Below are positions 15,243-23,355 of a stretch of DNA of 39,859 nucleotides, piece by piece; the first letter of the stretch is position 1, and each line of letters starts with the position of its first letter. The stretch is from a virus. The notes under the pieces were generated by a model, which worked only from the letters and a program-made list of their open reading frames with translations, had not been told where the DNA came from and ran no database searches. Location: positions 1-39,859 of the IMG/VR virus record IMGVR_UViG_3300042453_005387. One strand, 5' to 3'. The position numbers were made by a program, and so were the translations under genes.

Positions 15243-16277
15243 TTAATTTTTATTTCTTATATTTTCTTTTATCTGTTTCCAGATTTCTTTTGTGGTAGCT
15301 TCACCTGGGTCATTATACCCAGATAACTTCATGTATCTAAAATACACTCCGTCAAATGATTTTTCAAGCTCATTAAACCAATTTTCTTGTGTATTTACCT
15401 CTGTATCAAGTAATAATATTATTTTTGACCAATTACTTTTTAGTATCCTTATTTGATCTTTTGTTATCTTTTTCCCAAAAGTTGCTACGCAGTTTTTTCC
15501 TACTTTAATGCAATCTATTGGGCCCTCTACAACAATAGTGTAGTCGGTATTAGAAACAGCCTGATCAAAATTAAATAATGCTCTAGATCTTTGCATTCCA
15601 GGGCATGTATAATATTTGGGCACTTCATAATCGGCATAAGTTTTTGTCCCATCAGATAAAATAATTTTATGGGGTTTCCACCATCCTATTTCTTCGCCCT
15701 TCCATACATATCTGTAAGATTTACTGTCTGTTTTATCTATTTGTCTAGCTTGCCACCCAACTAATTTACCAAAAACGTAAACCGGAAAAATTATTCTACC
15801 AGATGTTGTACCAAGTCTAGACGAGAAATTGTACAACCCATTTTGGCAGTATTTTACTTGAAAAAGGGATGCTAAATTTTTGTCCACACCCCTATCGGCT
15901 AGATATATTATAGCTGGATGATCATTATTTAGTCCACTTATGTCAATAAGTGTACCAGGCTTAGGTATTCCATCTATCCATTCCTCTGTATTAAAATTAT
16001 GAAATGTATTATTAAATTTAAAATCATTCGTAGGCCTATATACTTGTAGACCAGCAAAAAACTGATTCCCTTCGTCAAAGAATTCATTAAATGCGTTGCC
16101 GCACCAACCACAATCATTGCACATAAATACACCCGTGTCGGCATTTATCGACAATTTGTACTTACCGCCCTTTTTGTGAAATTTACGACAGTGTACTACA
16201 TACTCAATGTGTCCACTTGCATTGGAAATCTTTGCTTCAGGAAATATTTTTGATACCGTCTCTATATCTAAAGACAT
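15243..16277 (-). CDS. DnaG-type DNA primase (zinc finger plus TOPRIM)
   Basis: A 344-residue primase of the compact phage type. The N-terminal zinc-binding motif uses Cys30, His34, Cys53 and Cys56 ('HCRKFH' and 'CNDCGWCG'). A central catalytic core leads to a TOPRIM domain with 'IVVEGPIDCIK' (Glu251) and 'IILLLDTE' (Asp291, Glu293). The family lays down RNA primers on ssDNA templates. It has no fused helicase; the DnaB-type helicase is the adjacent upstream gene, with overlapping stop and start. It is shorter than E. coli DnaG (581 residues) because it lacks the helicase-binding C-terminal domain, so coupling to DnaB must occur some other way. Confidence 0.9.
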   Translation of the reverse strand: MSLDIETVSKIFPEAKISNASGHIEYVVHCRKFHKKGGKYKLSINADTGVFMCNDCGWCGNAFNEFFDEGNQFFAGLQVYRPTNDFKFNNTFHNFNTEEWIDGIPKPGTLIDISGLNNDHPAIIYLADRGVDKNLASLFQVKYCQNGLYNFSSRLGTTSGRIIFPVYVFGKLVGWQARQIDKTDSKSYRYVWKGEEIGWWKPHKIILSDGTKTYADYEVPKYYTCPGMQRSRALFNFDQAVSNTDYTIVVEGPIDCIKVGKNCVATFGKKITKDQIRILKSNWSKIILLLDTEVNTQENWFNELEKSFDGVYFRYMKLSGYNDPGEATTKEIWKQIKENIRNKN

Positions 16278-17668
16278 TATTCTTCCTGCCTTTCATTTAT
16301 TGGAGTAAAGTTTGTGGGCTGAGGAACGGCAAATTCAAGATCTGGAGGTATATCTTCAAACGTTTGTGTATCAAGCCTAGCTTGTATTTCCGTTTCAAAA
16401 ATTCTTCCATCTCGCATTTTCCCAGCCTTAACCGTTAGCCTCCCAGATTGTCTATCTTCATCTGTTGCCCCTATGCCAAGAAAAACCGAACACCTATGAG
16501 ATTTACCAAAACCCTCTGATGCATTGGTCATTCTGATTTCTTTTTTTCCGTCTCCAGCTGCGTTTGATTGAGTTGTGGCCCAAAAAGCGACATTATATTT
16601 CTTTGCTAAATCCGAGCACTGCTTTGAGTATTCTCTAAGCTCGTGACGTAATTCTCTATTTACGTATCCACTCCTTCTATCGGTCGGATCAGTTTCAAGA
16701 GCATCTAGCCAGTCCAAGAAGACCATATCTGGAGGAAAGCCAGAGTTCTGAAGTTTAGTTAGTCTTCTGTCTATTTCCTTGATTGAACAAGATTGCTTCG
16801 AGAAATCTAATATTTTGAAGTTCTTTTGAGTTCTTTCTGGAATATTGCTTAATGCTCGAACTACCTCTTTATTTACTGTTTCCATACTTCCATTATCTCC
16901 AGACCTTATTCTTGAATAATCTATTTGAGTTATCCTAGAGTAAAGTCTTTGAGAAATCTTTGGAGATGGAATCTCCAAAGTAATTAACACTGCTCTGTGT
17001 GTAGCTGCAGCGCCCCAGCAAAAATTTATAGCTAAGGTCGTTTTTCCAAGGCCAGTCATTCCGCAAATAATTCCAAACTCCCCTTTTCCTAGCCCACCAT
17101 TCATTCTACAGTCAATTGCATTTATTCCGCAAGGAACTGTTTGTATTGGTGCAGTAAGTAGCTGTGGGGTTACAAGAGGAGAAAATTCTACTTCATCTTC
17201 TTCATTGCTTATCCTTATTGAGTCATCTATTGCTGTCTCTACGTTTTTAGCAAAACTAGAAGACTCTCCAGGCTGATATGATTTTATTAATCTTTTTATC
17301 CTTATTTCGGATAAATAATTTGGAAGCAAAGACAAAAAATATTCTGGGTGTAAATCCATAGAGTACATTTTGTCGACTTCATTTATTAGGGCAGGCTTTT
17401 CTTCCTTGAGTACAATATTATTGTTAAGCATTGATTTAAGTATCAATGCAAGTAGCTCCATGGGGATACCGCCGTTAACTTCTTGATTGTAGTGTTTTAA
17501 GACCTCGGATGCTGCCTGGATAACGGCTCTATGTACCGGAAGGTCTACGTCTAACTGGGATATTTTCCCCGCCCTTAAATGACCTAGAAGGTTCGGGCAG
17601 CGTATCACATGAGCTACTATTGACCGCTGGAAATCTTTGTGGAAATAATCTGATATATCTTGATACAT
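16277..17668 (-). CDS. dnaB: DnaB-type replicative DNA helicase
   Basis: A 463-residue SF4 helicase. An N-terminal helical domain (about 10-130) resembles the DnaB NTD. A RecA-like motor follows with Walker A 'GMTGLGKT' (203-210), 'VLITLEIPS' (motif 1a-like), Walker B 'MVFLDWLD' (315-322), and 'ATTQSNAAGDGK' with 'ASEGFGKSHR' near the C-terminus. It would unwind the fork as a hexamer and recruit primase. Its ATG overlaps the tail of the upstream 219-residue gene by 140 nt, yet the DnaB-like N-terminal helices begin right after this ATG, so the start looks right. It ends by overlapping the primase start. Confidence 0.9.
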   Translation of the reverse strand: MYQDISDYFHKDFQRSIVAHVIRCPNLLGHLRAGKISQLDVDLPVHRAVIQAASEVLKHYNQEVNGGIPMELLALILKSMLNNNIVLKEEKPALINEVDKMYSMDLHPEYFLSLLPNYLSEIRIKRLIKSYQPGESSSFAKNVETAIDDSIRISNEEDEVEFSPLVTPQLLTAPIQTVPCGINAIDCRMNGGLGKGEFGIICGMTGLGKTTLAINFCWGAAATHRAVLITLEIPSPKISQRLYSRITQIDYSRIRSGDNGSMETVNKEVVRALSNIPERTQKNFKILDFSKQSCSIKEIDRRLTKLQNSGFPPDMVFLDWLDALETDPTDRRSGYVNRELRHELREYSKQCSDLAKKYNVAFWATTQSNAAGDGKKEIRMTNASEGFGKSHRCSVFLGIGATDEDRQSGRLTVKAGKMRDGRIFETEIQARLDTQTFEDIPPDLEFAVPQPTNFTPINERQEE

Positions 17669-18188
17669 AATTGTCTTTTAAGTATTTATCTACTGATGGG
17701 TTTGACTTTATTTCTGCTACTGCAGTATTAAAGTATTTTGTTTTAAATTTTTCATACATACTATCGGAACACATTAAAAGCCTTGTATAAGACTTTATTG
17801 GTAGAAACTCCAAAGAAAGAACATAGTCTAATTTTTCCTCTTTTTCTTTGGCGTATAACTCTATTGAGTTGTTTATTGTTCTTATTTGGTTTTCAAACTC
17901 AAGCTGTCCTATTGTTATATTTTTATGTATATATTTATAACAAATTTGAAACGCCTTTTCACTGCAGAGTTGATTTGGGTATGGAATGCAACCCCAGTCT
18001 TCAAATAAACTTTCGATGAAAACAATATGACATATCTGTTTTTCGTTTAATATATTAGATAATTTTATCCAAATATCATCAAACTTTTTCCCACTTACAT
18101 AAGTGGGGCAAGATCTTCTTCTAAAAATCTCGTATGTTTTTTTAACGCTCCATGGCGTCGATTTTATTAAATCTTTAGTCTGTAGCAT
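17529..18188 (-). CDS. Hypothetical protein between UvsW-like helicase and DnaB
   Basis: An unrecognised 219-residue protein, largely helical to about residue 172. The last 47 residues (rich in Ser, Pro, Arg, ending RRRPSGT) are read from the same DNA as the DnaB N-terminus in another frame and look disordered. Its place directly before dnaB is where phages often encode helicase loaders (T4 gp59-like, lambda P-like), but I see no diagnostic motif, so loader is only a hypothesis. Its 5' end overlaps the UvsW-like gene by 14 nt. Confidence 0.65.
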   Translation of the reverse strand: MLQTKDLIKSTPWSVKKTYEIFRRRSCPTYVSGKKFDDIWIKLSNILNEKQICHIVFIESLFEDWGCIPYPNQLCSEKAFQICYKYIHKNITIGQLEFENQIRTINNSIELYAKEKEEKLDYVLSLEFLPIKSYTRLLMCSDSMYEKFKTKYFNTAVAEIKSNPSVDKYLKDNYVSRYIRLFPQRFPAVNSSSCDTLPEPSRSFKGGENIPVRRRPSGT

Positions 18189-19623
18189 AATCTTTTTCTA
18201 CGAACTTTATTTTTTCTGGCAGGGAGTTTTCAAATATTTTATATCCTTTTGTTTTGTAATGTTTTAATCTATTGCTAGACTTCCTTACCATGCGGTCATC
18301 CCAGCAATCATTAAAGTCTATCACAATGCCAAAGTCTTTTCCATCAGTTAATCTTCTATTTCTGCCAGCTTTTTGAAGCACAGAAACATCTGATTGTAAA
18401 CAATTTGCATTTATTATTACATACAAATTCTTAGGGTCAACACCTTCGGCTAAGCAATCAGTTGAAATGATTCTTTTGATCTCTCCGCTATTGAACCCTT
18501 CCATGATTCTTTTCTTTTCTTTATTGTTAATTTTACCATGAAAAATTTCAAAATCATCTGTCAGATAATTTTTTACAAGTTCTTCAAGATGAGTGTACGT
18601 TCTTACGTATATAACTAATTGTTGGCTTTTAGGACATAAATCAACACACTCTTTTATAAGCTTATTTCTTTTTCTGTTGAACCATACCCCGTTTTTTTCC
18701 ATTGTCAAATTTTGTGTTGAATTAGAAAACATAGGGCCTGAGTCAACGTCCATTACATAAACATGAAGCGGTGTAGCTCTATTCATAGCCTCTAATTGTT
18801 GGTCGGTTAACCTAAAAACTATCGGCCCAAAAATAGATTCAAGGTATTTATCTATACCCCTAAATCCACCACTAAGCGTGGCAGAAAAACCATACTTTAT
18901 TGATTTTTTGAATTTAAGTAAATTTTGAGACCTTGTTTCGCTTCCAGCTCCGTGCGCTTCATCGTATATAATGAAATCTACTTTATCTGGATTAAATTTA
19001 TCTAATGAAGCTGATGTTACAACAATAGTTCTACCAGCGCATTTTTTACTTGTTACATAAATGCCTGGGTCACATTCTGGCGCTAAGCCCTTTAAGTCTT
19101 GGTATAATTTTAGGGCAACAGATTGCCTATTTGTTACAACAATCCCTCTGTAGTCTTTATAAGCCCTACAGAGGGATGCTATAATTCTTGTCTTTCCGGT
19201 GTTTGTAGCCGCTTCAACTAAACAACCACCATCGTGGTTTAGTACAATCTCTACGGCACATTTTTGGTCTGGGTACAAATCTTCATACACACGATCAGTT
19301 ACGTCTGGCTGAACGTATAGCTCACCATTTGTTTCGATTGAGTATGTGTGCCCGTTCATGTCTAAGTAATTCTTAATCCTATGGAGAAGCCCATCATACG
19401 TTATGATTGATTTCTCATCTTTAGAAAAAGAATATAGTTTCTTCTTAATTATTTTTAGGGGGCCGTCTATCAATATTTCTCTAATTTTACCTACTCTTTT
19501 GTCGAAAAAAGTTTTCTTTATTTTGTCTTTGTATCTATAAAAAAAACAAATTTCCTCTAAGAGATCTGGATGAATGGGTTCAATCTTGATTAAGCCGCAT
19601 GATCGTATTATGTTAAAATTCAT
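18175..19623 (-). CDS. UvsW-like SF2 DNA helicase
   Basis: A 482-residue superfamily 2 helicase. After an N-terminal region of about 110 residues come the Q-motif-like 'LYPDQ' (116-120), motif I 'AATNTGKT' (138-145), motif II DEAH (221-224), motif III 'FSATL' (about 246-250), and motifs V and VI 'IISTDCLAEGVD' and 'LQKAGRNRR'. Length and order match T4 UvsW and related phage helicases, which regress forks, migrate branches and remove R-loops. It lies in the replication operon between a 118-residue unknown and the putative helicase-loader position. Confidence 0.88.
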   Translation of the reverse strand: MNFNIIRSCGLIKIEPIHPDLLEEICFFYRYKDKIKKTFFDKRVGKIREILIDGPLKIIKKKLYSFSKDEKSIITYDGLLHRIKNYLDMNGHTYSIETNGELYVQPDVTDRVYEDLYPDQKCAVEIVLNHDGGCLVEAATNTGKTRIIASLCRAYKDYRGIVVTNRQSVALKLYQDLKGLAPECDPGIYVTSKKCAGRTIVVTSASLDKFNPDKVDFIIYDEAHGAGSETRSQNLLKFKKSIKYGFSATLSGGFRGIDKYLESIFGPIVFRLTDQQLEAMNRATPLHVYVMDVDSGPMFSNSTQNLTMEKNGVWFNRKRNKLIKECVDLCPKSQQLVIYVRTYTHLEELVKNYLTDDFEIFHGKINNKEKKRIMEGFNSGEIKRIISTDCLAEGVDPKNLYVIINANCLQSDVSVLQKAGRNRRLTDGKDFGIVIDFNDCWDDRMVRKSSNRLKHYKTKGYKIFENSLPEKIKFVEKDYATD

Positions 19624-19624
19624 A

Positions 19625-19981
19625 TCAATTAATTTGTTTTATTATTTTTATCCAATCGGATATATACCAAATTCCACCCTGGCTTTTTGGTCTTTCAATT
19701 TTTTTGTAGTTTGATATTTGAACATAAAACCATTTTCTTTGGTCTATGTCTTTCTTAAGGTGGGGGGCAACCGGTTTAGACAGGGTGTGCCAACCAGCTC
19801 TAACCTTAAATTTTTTTGTTGGAATACACTCTGATTTTATCCATTCATTAATGGGCAATTTTTTTGCCCTACCTATATACAGTGAGCCGATAGATCCATC
19901 AACTCTTTTTCTCATTAATTTATATGCATAGATCGGATCACTCTTTTTTTGCTTTGATGTTTTTTTGTTTTCGAGTGACAT
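19625..19981 (-). CDS. Hypothetical protein with 'VRAGWH..KPVAPHL' motif
   Basis: A 118-residue basic protein. The central 'KVRAGWHTLSKPVAPHL' segment (about 58-74) resembles a conserved block (RPGWH followed by PVAPH) that I associate with small uncharacterized phage proteins. The N-terminal 15 residues are Lys/Ser-rich and the C-terminal half has aromatic strands (KWFYVQIS, GIWYISDWI). The function is unknown. Immediate neighbours are the SbcC-like gene upstream and the UvsW-like helicase downstream, with gaps of 1-4 nt. Confidence 0.65.
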   Translation of the reverse strand: MSLENKKTSKQKKSDPIYAYKLMRKRVDGSIGSLYIGRAKKLPINEWIKSECIPTKKFKVRAGWHTLSKPVAPHLKKDIDQRKWFYVQISNYKKIERPKSQGGIWYISDWIKIIKQIN

Positions 19982-19985
19982 ATTT

Positions 19986-21782
19986 TTAAAACTCTATTGT
20001 TTGCCTGAAATATGGGATCAAAGATCTTTCATGTGTAACCATCAATACTTGAAGGTTGTTTGCCTCAGATAATTCCGTTATATTTTCAATTATTGTCTTA
20101 AAGTTTGCTATGGTTTCCCTGTCTAGCCATGTTGTAGGCTCATCTAGTACGATCATATTTACTCCCGTAGAGAACGTCTCACAGGAGGCAAACCTGAATG
20201 CAAGAGATAAAACAACTTTCTGCCCACAAGATAAATCAGCAGCTGGTCGATGCTTGTCTTTGAAAATACAAATAAATTCATTATCTTCAGCAACTTTTAC
20301 TTTGTATTCTGCGCCAAAACTAATCAAATAATCATTTATTGCGCAACACATTTTTTGCATCTGTGCATTTACATATTTTCCACTGATATTATCATGTCTA
20401 AATATATCTCTTATTCTGGATATTCGAGACTCATGAATCTTCGTGCCAGTAAAAATGCTTTTTATTTTTTTTGCTTCAATTGAATTATCTAGAAGCGTGT
20501 TAATTTGGTCTTTTAGTTTTTCGTTAGTTGAATCAAGTATTTTAATTTCTGAATTGAGTTTATTTATGTCTGAATCTTTTTGCCTGTAATAATTTATGCC
20601 ATCAAGATATTTTTCTTTTGAGTATTTTGGAAACTTTCTTTCATCAAAATTTTTTTGAATTTTTTCTAGTTTATCTTTGTTGTATTTTATTGAGGATTTT
20701 AAATTATATTTATTAGACTCATAAGATGTTATGTTCGATTCTTTTTTTCTTATACTTAATTTTACTTCTTGTGATTCTAAAATTAAATTTGATAGATCTT
20801 CATTTACTTTACTTAATCTAAGGGAGAATTCTTCAACTTTTAATGAGTCTAGTTCAGAATTACACAATGGACAACATTCTGACTTAGCGGTATTGGTATG
20901 CTTACATACAACACTCAACAAATCTGATTCAGTTTTCTTTGATCCAATAAGTACATCAATTTTTGCTAGCCTATCCTTTAGGGAATCTATTTCATCTCTT
21001 TTTTCTGCTGGTGGCTTTAACTCTTGAAGCAAAATTTCATCTTCTTCGATTTTCTTTGTTATTAGTGATATCTCTGATGTTATTTTTTCTTTTTCACTAG
21101 ATTCTTTATAATTTTTTATTATTAACTCTATATCTATTCCACTTAACTCCTGTGTGATAGAATCTATTTCTGATTTCTTTATTTCTATTTCTTTATCGTT
21201 TTCTGATACTATTGCCTCTAGTTCTTTTATTGAGTTTCTTGTTTGATTTTCATCAATCAAGGCAGGATAACTGATGTTGGATTTCCATTGTCCAAGCAAC
21301 AACTCAAGCTTTGCAGCCTTTTCAAGTCCAAAATACTTTTGCAGCATTTTGTTCCTTTCAGTTGGCCTTCCAAATAATATACCTAGTATATCTGTTTGGC
21401 TCACGAATACCATATTGGGTAAAAAAGATTTATCGCAGCCAAGTATTTCAAGTAATCTTGAGTTTACATCGTCTGCTCCCTCAATAAATTCATCCTTGTA
21501 TTTCAAGGTGCATTTATTTGAATCTAGCGATCTATCTACTATAAATTCAGATCCACGAATGTCACCCTCCAGGTAAATATTGCCTGTAGTTTGTCCAAAG
21601 GTTATTATATCTTTTTTCTTCTTTTTTCCGAATTCGCCTGTTATACCAACAGATATTGCATTCGCAAAATTACTTTTGCCTGACCCATTTCTACCTATTA
21701 TTCCAATTATCTTTTCGTCAAAAGAAACGTCTACATTTTTATGTTGAGCGAAGTTATTTAGTTTAACCCTCTTTATTTTCAT
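19986..21782 (-). CDS. SbcC/Rad50/gp46-like recombination ATPase
   Basis: A 598-residue SMC-like ATPase. Walker A 'GRNGSGKS' (30-37) is near the N-terminus. A coiled coil (about 160-290) leads to a zinc hook 'CPLC' (304-307), with the return coiled coil (about 315-440) after it. The C-terminal head has the ABC signature 'LSCGQKVVLSLAF' and Walker B 'MIVLDEPTTWLD'. At under 600 residues it is T4 gp46-sized, not the >1000 of bacterial SbcC. With the Mre11-like partner it would process DNA ends and hairpins to load the recombinase. Its start overlaps the end of the nuclease gene by 20 nt. Confidence 0.92.
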   Translation of the reverse strand: MKIKRVKLNNFAQHKNVDVSFDEKIIGIIGRNGSGKSNFANAISVGITGEFGKKKKKDIITFGQTTGNIYLEGDIRGSEFIVDRSLDSNKCTLKYKDEFIEGADDVNSRLLEILGCDKSFLPNMVFVSQTDILGILFGRPTERNKMLQKYFGLEKAAKLELLLGQWKSNISYPALIDENQTRNSIKELEAIVSENDKEIEIKKSEIDSITQELSGIDIELIIKNYKESSEKEKITSEISLITKKIEEDEILLQELKPPAEKRDEIDSLKDRLAKIDVLIGSKKTESDLLSVVCKHTNTAKSECCPLCNSELDSLKVEEFSLRLSKVNEDLSNLILESQEVKLSIRKKESNITSYESNKYNLKSSIKYNKDKLEKIQKNFDERKFPKYSKEKYLDGINYYRQKDSDINKLNSEIKILDSTNEKLKDQINTLLDNSIEAKKIKSIFTGTKIHESRISRIRDIFRHDNISGKYVNAQMQKMCCAINDYLISFGAEYKVKVAEDNEFICIFKDKHRPAADLSCGQKVVLSLAFRFASCETFSTGVNMIVLDEPTTWLDRETIANFKTIIENITELSEANNLQVLMVTHERSLIPYFRQTIEF

Positions 21783-22872
21783 TTATTTGATTTTGTAAAT
21801 CCTGTTTTAATACATCGTTTACAAACTCCGGTTTGTAGTTTTTCCAGATATCTTCAATTATTTTAACATCTCTTTTTTCTAGTGTTTTATCCTTTTCAAC
21901 CATTTCTATAAAATCCATTTCATCATCAATTACTGGACTATCTTCTGTTGTTACGTTAACTTTCTTTTTTGTATTCTTGTGAAAATAAAAACATCTAGAG
22001 CTACAATCTGATATTATTTTTTTGTTTATTTCCTCTATATTAGATGAATTTACAGAATCATACCTAAATATGTTAAAGTCTTCGTTTTTTATTAAATCAA
22101 GGGTTTTATCAATAGACTCAAAGTCGTGAACTACTGTTTTTTGAATTGGAGTAAAATTAATAGATTCAATTGATTCTATTGTGTTAGATCTTATATCAAA
22201 AGACATTGATATATATTTAAAGTCATTTATTGGATCACATAACCTTAAGAAATCTATATTTCCTGGATAAGCTATTACACATGAATTTACTTTCATTTTT
22301 TTATGAACATGTAAATCACCAAGAGCTAAATATTTACATTTATGAGACAATATATTTATGTCATCTACATCTAATTCTGGCTTCATAATGGATGCCAAAA
22401 ACCCGATAGTAGATTGATGCATAACAACAACATCTAAGTTGTCGGGAATTTTTTGTATTACATCTTTTAAGGAACTTTTTCTGTGATGATTCAATGAAAC
22501 AATCTTAAGCGGGAGCACGTCTTCACTAATCAAAAACGCCGACCCATCTTCGGATAAAGCTGATTCTGATAAATTTATTGCACCCAGCTCAATCCATTGA
22601 GTTTGTTTCCTTACTTTATCATGATTACCAGTACACGCCACAACTTTACACCCAGAATCATTCCATATATTACACATGGTAATCCAAGTTTTTACGTCAT
22701 CTGGAGATGGAATATTAGAATCAAAGACGTCTCCAGCCACAATAATTAAATCATGGTCTATAGATGTTTCTTTAGCTAATTTTATATTTGTTTCTCTAGC
22801 ATACTGTTGTCTTTCTGATATCCCGTATTGAGAACTGCCAATATGTAAGTCCGCTAAGTGAGCTATTTTCAT
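21763..22872 (-). CDS. SbcD/Mre11/gp47-like nuclease
   Basis: A 369-residue metallophosphoesterase of the Mre11 family. The motifs appear in order: 'HLADLHIGS' (5-13), 'VAGDVFDS' (about 46-53), 'TGNHDK' (about 81-86), and 'LALGDLHVHK' further on, which supply the two-metal site. The C-terminal third (about 250-369) is variable and charged and probably contacts the SbcC/Rad50 partner encoded next. The pair acts as exonuclease and endonuclease on double-strand ends. Such activity can cut palindromic hairpins, which is notable given the long inverted repeats at 14116-14984. Confidence 0.92.
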   Translation of the reverse strand: MKIAHLADLHIGSSQYGISERQQYARETNIKLAKETSIDHDLIIVAGDVFDSNIPSPDDVKTWITMCNIWNDSGCKVVACTGNHDKVRKQTQWIELGAINLSESALSEDGSAFLISEDVLPLKIVSLNHHRKSSLKDVIQKIPDNLDVVVMHQSTIGFLASIMKPELDVDDINILSHKCKYLALGDLHVHKKMKVNSCVIAYPGNIDFLRLCDPINDFKYISMSFDIRSNTIESIESINFTPIQKTVVHDFESIDKTLDLIKNEDFNIFRYDSVNSSNIEEINKKIISDCSSRCFYFHKNTKKKVNVTTEDSPVIDDEMDFIEMVEKDKTLEKRDVKIIEDIWKNYKPEFVNDVLKQDLQNQINENKEG

Positions 22873-22875
22873 TTA

Positions 22876-23352
22876 TTAATATTCATCTATTAAAAATAGT
22901 TCTCCAGTCTCGGCTTCAATCTCTGAGTCTAGTTTCGCTAATAGCGGAGCTGATACGGCACTAACCTCAAATATTCTATCTGAGCCACAATCTTTGTCTA
23001 TAACCCTAATATTTACTGGAGATGTTTTACCGTCAGTTCTCCATATCGCAGATATTACTCCGTCACATACTTCTATAGTTACAATTGATTCAATATTATT
23101 AAGTCTAGACAAAGTAACCGAACTAATCTTATCTTTCGGGAACTCCATTATTTTTCCAGGCAAATAGTCAGAAGTTTGATGGTCTATTGAAATCATTTCA
23201 ATAATTTGACCCACAAAATTCTTTTCATTTGATGGCTTTTTATTTAAAACCCTTACAGAGCAACATAAATTTTTTCCTGGCTGACTTTTTGGAGTATTAA
23301 CTATTACTGAGTCACCTGGATTGATTTGTATTTCTTCATTTTTGTTTTGCAT
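22876..23352 (-). CDS. Hypothetical beta-rich protein
   Basis: An unrecognised 158-residue protein with an alternating strand pattern (SVIVNTP, KNLCCSVRVLN, VGQIIEMISI, SIVTIEVCDGVISAIWR) and an acidic C-terminal tail. No catalytic or metal motif. It lies 3 nt upstream of the Mre11-like gene and 3 nt downstream of the reverse transcriptase gene, in a tightly packed operon. It is thus one candidate for an RT partner protein, although position alone does not establish that. Confidence 0.6.
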   Translation of the reverse strand: MQNKNEEIQINPGDSVIVNTPKSQPGKNLCCSVRVLNKKPSNEKNFVGQIIEMISIDHQTSDYLPGKIMEFPKDKISSVTLSRLNNIESIVTIEVCDGVISAIWRTDGKTSPVNIRVIDKDCGSDRIFEVSAVSAPLLAKLDSEIEAETGELFLIDEY

Positions 23353-23355
23353 TTT